Source: Bordetella parapertussis
Lineage (GTDB): Bacteria; Pseudomonadota; Gammaproteobacteria; Burkholderiales; Burkholderiaceae_B
Direction: 5' to 3'
DNA length: 9,929 bases
Assembly: GCA_943331855.1 (NCBI GenBank)
Contig: CALQNE010000120.1
Location: 1 to 9,929 of the forward strand
Within the stretch, counting starts at the first letter, position 1; every line of letters begins with the position of its first letter. Shown one piece after another: positions 1 through 6,261 of this stretch. A model generated the notes under the pieces. The model was not told the DNA's origin, did no database searches, and worked only from the letters and a program-made list of their open reading frames with translations. Both the position numbers and the translations under genes were made by a program.

Positions 1-528
1 AATGCGCTCTGCTTCGTTAGCCTCGACTGTGCGGCCCGATAAGATGATGTCTATTGCGCGCCCTTCGCCAATCAGACGGGGCAATCGCTGCGTACCGCCG
101 TAGCCCGGAATCAGGCCGAGTTTGATTTCAGGCAGACCCATTTTGGCGCGCGCAGTGGCAATACGAAAGGTGCATGAGAGTGCGAGTTCGAGACCTCCGC
201 CAAAGGCGTAACCATGAATCACGGCAACCGAAGGTATCCGCAACGCAGCAATACGATTAAAAACTTCTTGCCCGATGCGGGCGCCTTCGTGTTGTTGCGA
301 TAGCGTGCGTCCCATTAACTCGGTAATGTCAGCACCCGCGCAAAAAGATTTTTCGCCTTCGCCCGTGATGATTAAGCCGCGTACGTGTTGAGACTCAACA
401 GACAGTTCAATTTTTGCGAGGGCAGCATTGATCTCTTGCAAGATCTCAAAGCTCAAGGCGTTTAATGCTTTTGGGCGATTGAGGTGGAGGTGCGCAAGGC
501 CTTCTTGAATTGAAAGTTCTACTGCCAT
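1..528 (-). CDS. Enoyl-CoA hydratase/isomerase (crotonase family), C-terminus cut off by window edge
   Basis: The frame is open from the ATG at 528 to base 1, giving 176 residues; family members are about 255-260 long, so roughly the last 80 residues lie outside the window. The protein is a cytoplasmic crotonase-fold enzyme that adds water across the 2,3 double bond of an enoyl-CoA. Visible signatures are the CoA-binding/oxyanion segment CAGADITEL (residues 63-71), GYAFGGGLELAL (106-117) and GLPEIKLGLIPGYGGTQR (131-148). The two catalytic glutamates of true hydratases are both present, Glu114 and Glu134. Their spacing of 20 equals that of Glu144/Glu164 in the rat mitochondrial enzyme, so hydratase activity is more likely than an isomerase or a dead homologue. 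It lies 35 bp downstream of the acyl-CoA ligase on the same strand and is probably cotranscribed. An AAGG stretch about 10 bases before the ATG is a modest ribosome-binding site. The acyl-CoA substrate is unknown. Confidence 0.93.
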   Translation of the reverse strand, partial: MAVELSIQEGLAHLHLNRPKALNALSFEILQEINAALAKIELSVESQHVRGLIITGEGEKSFCAGADITELMGRTLSQQHEGARIGQEVFNRIAALRIPSVAVIHGYAFGGGLELALSCTFRIATARAKMGLPEIKLGLIPGYGGTQRLPRLIGEGRAIDIILSGRTVEANEAERI

Positions 529-563
529 GGTCAATTGCCTTTAAGTAGGTAACGATGAGTGCG

Positions 564-2240
564 TTAAGGATTGGCGGGAGTGCTTGGTGCTTTCCAGCGG
601 ATGGGGGCGGGTTTGATTTCACCGCGCTTGGTCATCTCGATCAGTTCGCGTTTCAAGATTTTTCCGCTCGCCGTTAACGGGAAAGCGGGCAGCACAATGA
701 AGTATTCGGGCATGTCATATTTAGATAGGCCCACCTCATACAAATGTTGCAGAAGCTGTTGAGGGTCAATCGTGGCGCCCGCGCGCTGTAATATTGACAA
801 GCACACGCGCTCGCCCAGGCGATCATCTGCAATCGGAAAGACTGCTGCTTTCACCACATCGGGGTGCCGGTGGGAAAGGTCTTCAATTCGGGCTGGGTGA
901 ATATTGTGACCGCCTCGAATAATCAAATCTTTTTTGCGGCCAACGATTTGCAAACAGCCTTGTTCGTCAAAGACGCCTAGATCGCCGCTCATAAACCAAC
1001 CTGAGCGATTAAAGGAGTTTTCGGTAGCGGTTTGATCGTCAAAGTAGCCCAACATCAACAGACCGCCTCGTCCGCCAATTTCACCCACCTGGCCGGGTGC
1101 GACCTCATGATCGGGTTGCTCAGCATCAAAGATACGGACTTCGTAGCCTTGTGCGGCTCGACCGCAGGTGGCCACAATGGTATTGGTCGGGTCAGTGGGC
1201 AAGGTGTACTGATGCGAGCCGTTCTCGGTCATGCCATAGACGTTTTGAGGTGTGACGCCGATCCGCAAGAACTGTTCGGCCACTTCGCGCGGGATCGGTG
1301 AGCCCGCCATATAAAAGGAAGTTACCTTGCCCATCGCCTTGAAGCTGCGACGACGAAAATCTTCAAGAATATCCATGGCATGCGTGGGTACACCCATGAC
1401 GTAAGTAGCATCACTTTCAATGATCCAGTCGAGTGCGGGCTTGCCTGCAGCAAAGTTATGAATCACAAGTTGCAAGCCGGCAGCCAGCCATTGCTCAATT
1501 GCAACGGTGCCAATGTGATGGCTTAAAGGGCTCAGGGTGAGCAGAATTGAGTCGTGATCGTGGTGCCAGTCTCGTACCATCATGCGCCCGTTCGCCAGCA
1601 AGGTGTTATCGCTGTGCATGACACCTTTGGGCAAGCCAGTGGTGCCTGAAGTGAAGGCCAGATAAACGATCTTGTCGGGGTTGGTGGCGGCCGGCGGTAA
1701 GTCGAGGGGGGAGGTTGCAGCAGCAGGCGTCTGATGCACGAGCGTTTGCGTCGCGTCGGCAAAGGTCGCGCCGTGTAGAAAAGTACGCAACAAGGTGGGC
1801 ACTTCACTTAGCAACGTGGTGATCGGCGAGGTGGCCGCATCAGAGCCATAGCCAGGCGTCGTGAAAAATGCTTTGCAACGAATGCGCTTAAGTAAGGTGA
1901 TGATTTCACTCGAGGTATAGCTTTGGTGCAGCGAGGGGCAGCACACATAGCCATTGCGCGAACAAGCCATGAACACAATTACGCTTTCAACGCGACTAGG
2001 TAACCAGATCGCCACCCGATCGCCGGCACTTAAGCCTGCATGGTGCAGGTCTGTTGCAACTTGTTCAACGGCAGCTAAGACTTGCGACCAAGTCATCGTG
2101 GTAAATAAATCGCGAAGCGCAATACTGAGAGGGCGTGTTTGAGCGTGGTGTTGTAGCAAACCAAACATCGTGTCGGCGTTCCAGGCGCCCGACGCATAGT
2201 TTTCGCGCGTTTTTTGTGGGTCGTGAAGCGTCAGCATCAT
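564..2240 (-). CDS. AMP-forming acyl-CoA ligase (cyclohexanecarboxylate-CoA ligase-like)
   Basis: This is an ANL-superfamily enzyme that activates a carboxylic acid with ATP to an acyl-adenylate and then transfers it to CoA, in the cytoplasm. Counting from the ATG at 2240 (558 residues), the P-loop TSGTTGLPKG is at 197-206, YGMTE at 335-339, the ribose-binding Asp of SGDLG at 420, the hinge GRKKDLIIRGGHNI at about 434-447, and the catalytic Lys of ASGKILKREL at 527. All core motifs are intact. The N-terminus (LTLHDPQKTRENYASGAWNA) resembles ligases annotated for cyclohexanecarboxylate or medium-chain acids; that match is from memory and the substrate is inferred. The frame extends 19 codons further to a TTG at 2297, which has no Shine-Dalgarno. 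The tandem ATGATG at 2240 has an AGG about 12 bases upstream and fits the family N-terminus better, so it is preferred. The gene follows the CoA-transferase and precedes the hydratase. Confidence 0.9.
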   Translation of the reverse strand: MMLTLHDPQKTRENYASGAWNADTMFGLLQHHAQTRPLSIALRDLFTTMTWSQVLAAVEQVATDLHHAGLSAGDRVAIWLPSRVESVIVFMACSRNGYVCCPSLHQSYTSSEIITLLKRIRCKAFFTTPGYGSDAATSPITTLLSEVPTLLRTFLHGATFADATQTLVHQTPAAATSPLDLPPAATNPDKIVYLAFTSGTTGLPKGVMHSDNTLLANGRMMVRDWHHDHDSILLTLSPLSHHIGTVAIEQWLAAGLQLVIHNFAAGKPALDWIIESDATYVMGVPTHAMDILEDFRRRSFKAMGKVTSFYMAGSPIPREVAEQFLRIGVTPQNVYGMTENGSHQYTLPTDPTNTIVATCGRAAQGYEVRIFDAEQPDHEVAPGQVGEIGGRGGLLMLGYFDDQTATENSFNRSGWFMSGDLGVFDEQGCLQIVGRKKDLIIRGGHNIHPARIEDLSHRHPDVVKAAVFPIADDRLGERVCLSILQRAGATIDPQQLLQHLYEVGLSKYDMPEYFIVLPAFPLTASGKILKRELIEMTKRGEIKPAPIRWKAPSTPANP

Positions 2241-2321
2241 GGTCAGGAGCCTAAAATTTCGTCGTACTTCATCAAGCGTCTCTTTATTTTTGGACAAACA
2301 TATTTTTGTTAGTTTACTGGT

Positions 2322-2331
2322 GCGGTACCGC
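2322..2331. promoter_or_regulatory. Perfect 10-bp palindrome GCGGTACCGC, possible operator
   Basis: GCGGTACCGC is fully self-complementary and lies between the CoA-transferase stop and the ligase start. It begins about 7 bases downstream of the candidate -10 box at 2338-2343, where a repressor could block initiation. It is not followed by a T-run on either strand, so it does not look like a terminator. A 10-bp palindrome can arise by chance; the operator role is inference. Confidence 0.25.
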
Positions 2332-2337
2332 TGCTAT

Positions 2338-2366
2338 TGTATAAGGGCGGCGTCACTCATTCACAA
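2338..2366 (-). promoter_or_regulatory. Candidate sigma70 promoter for the ligase-hydratase pair
   Basis: On the minus strand a TTGTGA (-35, bases 2366-2361) is separated by exactly 17 bases from TATACA (-10, bases 2343-2338). Each box matches 4 of 6 consensus bases. Transcription would start near 2331, ahead of both possible ligase starts. The -35 box lies inside the last codons of the CoA-transferase gene. It could drive the ligase and hydratase independently of the upstream gene. It was found by eye only. Confidence 0.28.
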
Positions 2367-3591
2367 TCCGGCGCTGTTGTAGCTTTGCAATATCGGCGGG
2401 TGCCATCTTCAGTCGATCGCGCAATACGGCCTGAGTGTCTTCCCCCAGCGTTGGCGGGGCTTTGCGGTGCACATGGTGCTTGCCATCGATGGTAATGCCC
2501 AGGCCCACCTGCGGCACAGCGCCATAGCCAGAATCGCTTTGATAAAAAAACTCTTTGGCTAAGAGATCTTGATCTTTTGTCACCTCGTCGACCCGATTGA
2601 TTGGGCCGGCCGGGATACGGTTTTTGGCAAACAGCGCCAACCATTCATCGCGCGACTTGGTTGCCAGGACTTCGGTAATGCGTGCCACGATCGCGGGGCG
2701 ATGCGCACGTCGACCGGCATTTCCTGCGTATTCAGGCCTTTCAGCAAAGGTCGGATCGCCGACCGCTTGCCAAAAGCGAGACCAGATGGCATCGTTGCCC
2801 AGGCCCAGCGACAGTTGGGCATCGGCGGTATTAAACACTTGGTAAATTGCAATCACCGAGTCTTTGCCTCCGGAGCGCCGCGGCACTTCGTCAGAGCCCA
2901 GGTAGGCAACAACGCGCGGCGCTGTAAACCTGGTCATAGTCGAGAGCATTGAAATATCAATACTTGAGCCTTTGCCCGTGCGAGCGCGACCATGGATTGC
3001 CGCCATTGCCGCCATGGCGAGGTCTTGCCCTGCCAGCATGTCGGCTGCAGGCGTGCCGACCTTTTGTGGATCGTTCTCGCTTTCGCCAGTCAGATCCATG
3101 ATGCCCGAATACCCTTCGGCAATCAGGTCGTAGCAGGGGTGATCACTGCGGTTACCCGTCAGGCCAAAGCCGGTGAGGCTGGCATGGATCAGGCGCGGAA
3201 AGCGCGCCTGTAGTTTGGCAAAATCAAGGCCCAGCTTTTCTTGCACGCGAGGCGTCATATTTAGCACCAGCACGTCAGTTGTCTCAAGCAAAGACATTAA
3301 GATCTCGAGGCCTTCGGGCTTGCTGATATCAAGTGCCATACTGTGTTTGTTGCGATTAACGCTCAAAAACCAAAGCGAGGCACCATTTAAAAAGGGTGGC
3401 CCCCACTGTCGAGCATCGTCGCCTGTGCCAGGTTTTTCAATTTTGAGGACGGAGGCGCCAAAATCAGCCAGTAATTGGGTGGCGTAAGGCCCTGCGACCG
3501 AGGTGCTGAGATCCAGGACTTGAATCCCTTCAAAATGAGAAAATCCCTGAGCAGCCTGCACGTTGGGCAATTGTTGGTAAGGTAGAGTCAT
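2353..3591 (-). CDS. Family III CoA-transferase (CaiB/BaiF)
   Basis: The 412-residue protein has the usual family length. It should move CoA from a donor thioester such as succinyl-CoA to a carboxylic acid, as an interlocked dimer in the cytoplasm. The N-terminal Rossmann-like part shows LDLSTSVAGPYATQLLADFG (27-46) followed by VLKIEKPGTGDDAR. The conserved middle segment is FGLTGNRSDHPCYDLIAEGYSGIM (142-165), then GTPAADMLAG. Asp184 in that last stretch aligns with the catalytic aspartate (Asp169 of formyl-CoA transferase) that carries the acyl anhydride. The C-terminal NRIPAGPINRVDEVTKDQ motif (324-341) is also typical. The ATG at 3591 is preceded by a weak AGGA. The gene heads the left minus-strand block and diverges from the Bug receptor at 3767. 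It offers an ATP-independent activation route beside the ligase that follows it. The substrate cannot be told from sequence. Confidence 0.92.
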   Translation of the reverse strand: MTLPYQQLPNVQAAQGFSHFEGIQVLDLSTSVAGPYATQLLADFGASVLKIEKPGTGDDARQWGPPFLNGASLWFLSVNRNKHSMALDISKPEGLEILMSLLETTDVLVLNMTPRVQEKLGLDFAKLQARFPRLIHASLTGFGLTGNRSDHPCYDLIAEGYSGIMDLTGESENDPQKVGTPAADMLAGQDLAMAAMAAIHGRARTGKGSSIDISMLSTMTRFTAPRVVAYLGSDEVPRRSGGKDSVIAIYQVFNTADAQLSLGLGNDAIWSRFWQAVGDPTFAERPEYAGNAGRRAHRPAIVARITEVLATKSRDEWLALFAKNRIPAGPINRVDEVTKDQDLLAKEFFYQSDSGYGAVPQVGLGITIDGKHHVHRKAPPTLGEDTQAVLRDRLKMAPADIAKLQQRRIVNE

Positions 3592-3616
3592 GGCGCGCTA
3601 TATCCTAATGTAAAGC

Positions 3617-3627
3617 CGGTTCAACCG
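3617..3627. repeat. Short inverted repeat CGGTT-C-AACCG
   Basis: Two perfect 5-bp arms flank a single central C. The arms share the AACCG/CGGTT sequence with the larger inverted repeat at 3712-3741, so both could be variants of one protein-binding half-site. It sits about 26 bp upstream of the CoA-transferase ATG on that gene's strand, a suitable place for a repressor. Function is inferred. Confidence 0.25.
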
Positions 3628-3711
3628 ACGCATAGCCTAGAGATTACCAAAGCGCACGCCAACCGCTCGCACGGGTGGCGGATCCTCGTTAATATTCAAT
3701 TCAATCATAAC

Positions 3712-3741
3712 GAACCGCTTTTTGTCCTAAGGATGCGGTTC
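3712..3741. repeat. Nested inverted repeat GAACCGC...GCGGTTC upstream of the receptor gene
   Basis: Seven-bp perfect arms, GAACCGC at 3712-3718 and GCGGTTC at 3735-3741, are separated by 16 bp. The spacer contains a smaller inverted repeat, TCCT-A-AGGA (3725-3733). It ends 15 bp before the receptor's Shine-Dalgarno. It may be an operator or an RNA hairpin in the 5' leader. It is not a standard terminator, because no T-run follows and no gene ends nearby. Confidence 0.3.
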
Positions 3742-3755
3742 TGGACCGTACTGAC

Positions 3756-3761
3756 TGGAGG
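3756..3761 (+). promoter_or_regulatory. Strong ribosome-binding site TGGAGG
   Basis: TGGAGG lies five bases before the ATG at 3767 and is the strongest Shine-Dalgarno match on the plus strand here. It fixes the start of the first Bug/TctC receptor gene. Confidence 0.75.
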
Positions 3762-3766
3762 CATTC

Positions 3767-4762
3767 ATGCTGACGCGCCTAAAAATCTGCTTCAAGATCG
3801 TCTTGACCCTTCTAGTGTTTGGTGGGCTCAACGCACTGCCCGCGGCGTATGGGCAAGCTGCAAATGATCGGCCCATCAATGTGGTGATCCCCTTTGCACC
3901 GGGCGGTGGTACTGACGTGTTGACCCGAATGGTCATGCCCAAAGTCGCTGAAAAGCTCGGTGTAGGTACCATCATTGAAAACCGTCCGGGTGCGGCGGGT
4001 GCGATTGGCGCGCAGTTTGTTGCCCGCGCGAATCCGGACGGCAAAACCTTATTGGTTGGGTCGGTTTCTGAAATCGGTGTGAATCCCAGCATTTATCCCA
4101 AGCTGCCCTATAACGTTGAGCGCGATTTTGTTGCTGTGACGGCGTTGGCTGCTGCACCCATGGTATTGGTTGTGCACCCTTCATCCGAAGTTAAAGTCGC
4201 CGGAGACTTAGTCAAGCTTGCGAAAGCCAATCCTGGAAAGATTAATTTTGGCTCGGCAGGTACGGGCTCGGGTGCGCATATGGCGGCTGAGCTTTTTATT
4301 TTTGAAACAAAAATCAAACTGACCCATGTTCCGTATAAGGGAACGGGCGCGGTCGCGGCTGATATGCTTGGACAACAGCGCGATATGGTTATGTTTGCCC
4401 CGCTGCCTGCGGTCGCAGGCATTGTGCGGTCGGGTCAACTGAAAGCCATCGCCCTTACCGGGAAAAACCGCTCTCCGGCGATGCCTGATGTGCCGACCTT
4501 TATTGAAGCAGGTATTCCGGGCTTCGATATGGATTACTGGTACGGGCTGATGGCTCCTGCGGGTACGCCTGCTCAGGCCCGCAACGCATTGCATATGGCT
4601 GCACTTGAGGTACTGAGCAGACCTGAAATGATGGCTGATTTACTCAAGCAGGGGCTTGTGCCGACCATTACGACCGAAAAAGATTTCGCGGCGTTTGTTC
4701 AAGCCGATATTGCAAAGTGGGCGCAGGTCGTCAAAGCTGCTGATATCAAGGCTGATCAGTAG
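3767..4762 (+). CDS. Bug/TctC-family periplasmic solute-binding receptor (first copy)
   Basis: The 331-residue protein has an N-terminal signal peptide: basic MLTRLKICFK, a hydrophobic stretch IVLTLLVFGGLNALPAA, and a probable cleavage after YGQA at residue 31. The mature part shows the family hallmarks PINVVIPFAPGGGTDVLTR (the loop after the first strand, which contacts the ligand carboxylate), IIENRPGAAGAIG, INFGSAGTGSGAH and the hinge-region HVPYKGTGA. Such proteins capture small carboxylates or related compounds in the periplasm. Some deliver them to a TctAB membrane complex; many Burkholderiales copies are orphans. No tctA or tctB gene lies in this window. It is transcribed alone, divergent from the CoA-transferase, and its last 17 bp overlap the 3' end of the convergent flavoprotein gene. 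The ligand is unknown; the location suggests the substrate of one of the flanking catabolic blocks. Confidence 0.93.
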   Translation: MLTRLKICFKIVLTLLVFGGLNALPAAYGQAANDRPINVVIPFAPGGGTDVLTRMVMPKVAEKLGVGTIIENRPGAAGAIGAQFVARANPDGKTLLVGSVSEIGVNPSIYPKLPYNVERDFVAVTALAAAPMVLVVHPSSEVKVAGDLVKLAKANPGKINFGSAGTGSGAHMAAELFIFETKIKLTHVPYKGTGAVAADMLGQQRDMVMFAPLPAVAGIVRSGQLKAIALTGKNRSPAMPDVPTFIEAGIPGFDMDYWYGLMAPAGTPAQARNALHMAALEVLSRPEMMADLLKQGLVPTITTEKDFAAFVQADIAKWAQVVKAADIKADQ

Positions 4763-6245
4763 TCCGGTCATAGCGCGCTGCGGCGCGGCCCGCGATACGA
4801 CCTGAGATAAAGGCCCAGCCCAAGTGGTGTCCATGGCCTTCAAGCAGCAAACCACCTTGGCCAGCCGACCCTGCGGCGTACAGGCCAGGGATCACCTGCC
4901 CGTCGGCGCGCAGCACTTCGAGCTTGTCTGATACTTTGAGGCCGCCATCGGTGAAAACAACGTAGCTTTTAATTGGCCCTAACGCATAAAAGGGCCCTTG
5001 CGTAATTTCAGGTCTTGAGCCGCGTTCATCTCGGTTGTACTGCGCGATGGTCTCAGCAAACATGTCTCCCGAGACGCCCATACTTGCAGCCAACGCTTCA
5101 AGTGTGGGTGCGCAATGAAAGATGTCAGGACGATTACGACGGTAATCATCAAGATAGGCATAGGCTACGCCTGGTGCCGTTGAGATGAAATAAGGCCAGG
5201 CTGAAAATTTTTGAGCAACGGTGCTATCCAGCACAATCCAGCCAATTCGCTCGGGCTGTTTGGCCATATCTTTATTCGGCTTGTCGAGTTCGTTGGTAAA
5301 CCGCTGACCATTTTTATTGATCAGCACCCCACCTTCTCGATAAAGCTCTGTCGAAGGACTCACAGCGGTTGTTAAAAAGCTCATCAAAAAGGGACGCAAA
5401 ATCCACTGTGGCAACCAGGTTGCTGACCAAGCGATGAGTTGAGCAATGATTTTTGTCGGTGGCAGGCGCTGCAGCAGATTGGCGCGCGTGGGCGCCAAGA
5501 AGCGCATGATGGGTCCGCGCACAATATCGCCATTGACAACAGAGGCACCAAGCGCCATGGCCATGCGATGACCATCGCCCGTAGCCGTTGTGTTAATCGC
5601 GTCAACGAGTGCAACCTCTGGATTCGCGAGTTGAGCCTTTAAGTCTGCAGCGGCACTGTAGTCGCCACTGGCCAGCACCACCCCGTGGCGCGCGATGAAC
5701 GTGTGTGTTGAACCGTCGGGCAAAAAAGCTTCAACACCAATCGCGCGCGCGCCGTCAAGCACAATGCGTTGGGTAGCAGTGTTGAGTCTGAGATCTACGC
5801 CAAGGTCGCGACAGCGGCGTGTTAAATGATAGGCAAAGGAGCGTGAATTGGGCACGACGTTGTGCATGCGCGCTACGCGATGCGGCGGCTCTTCTTCAGG
5901 GCCAACAAAGACCACGCCCAACTTCATCAACCATTCAATCATATCGGTCGTGTTGTCAACCAGAATGCGGCGCAACGCAAGATTGTCGCGCGGCGCGAGT
6001 GCCCCGGCGTGTTTTTCCATATCTTCAAAATGTGCGTCTGTACTGTCTTGGATGCCGGCTTTGCGTTGATGTGGTGTACCAGTAGCGGTGATTGAGCCAA
6101 CTGACCACGAAGTCGAGCCGCCGGTTTCAGCATTTTTTTCAAGCAAGATCACACTGCGCCCAAGCTCTGCAGCCTCAATCGCAGCCGCCAGGCCAGTGCC
6201 ACCACCGCCAATAATCAAAACATCCGTTTGTGTTGTTGCTGACAC
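4746..6245 (-). CDS. FAD-dependent oxidoreductase (fumarate reductase / 3-ketosteroid dehydrogenase-like flavoprotein)
   Basis: The N-terminus has the dinucleotide fold TDVLIIGGGGTGLAAAIEAA and, 20 residues on, LLEKNAETGGSTSWS, the FAD-binding pattern of the succinate dehydrogenase/fumarate reductase flavoprotein superfamily. The C-terminal FAD segment GPFYALGPIKSYVVFTDGGL ... IPGLYAAGSAGQGGLLLEGHGHHLGWAF is also present. The enzyme should oxidise or reduce a C-C bond next to a carbonyl. The terminal GHGHH stretch differs from the classical ketosteroid dehydrogenase end, so a steroid substrate is not claimed. About residues 264-294 are strikingly hydrophobic and Trp-rich and may touch a membrane or a greasy substrate. 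The frame opens at a GTG at 6257 with no Shine-Dalgarno. The GTG at 6245 has GGTGGAG six bases upstream and is preferred, giving 499 residues. It is the last gene of the right-hand operon, 16 bp after the reductase. Confidence 0.9.
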   Translation of the reverse strand: MSATTQTDVLIIGGGGTGLAAAIEAAELGRSVILLEKNAETGGSTSWSVGSITATGTPHQRKAGIQDSTDAHFEDMEKHAGALAPRDNLALRRILVDNTTDMIEWLMKLGVVFVGPEEEPPHRVARMHNVVPNSRSFAYHLTRRCRDLGVDLRLNTATQRIVLDGARAIGVEAFLPDGSTHTFIARHGVVLASGDYSAAADLKAQLANPEVALVDAINTTATGDGHRMAMALGASVVNGDIVRGPIMRFLAPTRANLLQRLPPTKIIAQLIAWSATWLPQWILRPFLMSFLTTAVSPSTELYREGGVLINKNGQRFTNELDKPNKDMAKQPERIGWIVLDSTVAQKFSAWPYFISTAPGVAYAYLDDYRRNRPDIFHCAPTLEALAASMGVSGDMFAETIAQYNRDERGSRPEITQGPFYALGPIKSYVVFTDGGLKVSDKLEVLRADGQVIPGLYAAGSAGQGGLLLEGHGHHLGWAFISGRIAGRAAARYDRTTDQP

Positions 6246-6251
6246 GACTTG

Positions 6252-6258
6252 CTCCACC
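6252..6258 (-). promoter_or_regulatory. Ribosome-binding site GGTGGAG that decides the flavoprotein start
   Basis: Read on the minus strand, GGTGGAG ends six bases before the GTG at 6245. It overlaps the alternative GTG at 6257, which has no such site before it. This supports the shorter flavoprotein. Confidence 0.6.
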
Positions 6259-6261
6259 CAG

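Larger units (their letters stand above)
3592..3766. promoter_or_regulatory. Divergent intergenic region between CoA-transferase and Bug receptor
   Basis: These 175 bp must hold the promoters of both divergent genes. The centre (3688-3711) is AT-rich. AACCGC or its complement occurs at 3661-3666, 3713-3718 and 3735-3740, and a related AACCG at 3623-3627. This is what a shared transcription-factor region might look like. No convincing -35/-10 pair with 16-18 bp spacing was found on either strand, so no promoter position is given. No small gene was seen here. Confidence 0.5.

Noticed and set aside
2241..2297. 19-codon extension of the acyl-CoA ligase to a TTG start
   Set aside because: No Shine-Dalgarno precedes the TTG, and the conserved N-terminus begins right after the ATG pair at 2240. 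It is not fully excluded, because the predicted promoter would transcribe it.
2569..2952. 127-codon plus-strand open frame inside the CoA-transferase gene
   Set aside because: It is antisense to an intact, well-conserved gene. Its product looks like a shadow translation, with no recognisable domain and no ribosome-binding site.
3727..4092. Minus-strand open frame running from within the receptor gene into the divergent spacer
   Set aside because: Most of it is antisense to the receptor's signal peptide and ligand loop, and there is no initiation signal or recognisable domain.
4208..4594. 128-codon minus-strand open frame inside the first receptor gene
   Set aside because: It is antisense to a clear Bug receptor, its product is very rich in Arg, His and Cys, and it shows no domain.
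4763..4800. GC-rich repeat (GCGCGC...GGCGCG) after the receptor stop as a terminator
   Set aside because: It lies inside the flavoprotein coding sequence, and no T-run follows on the plus strand.
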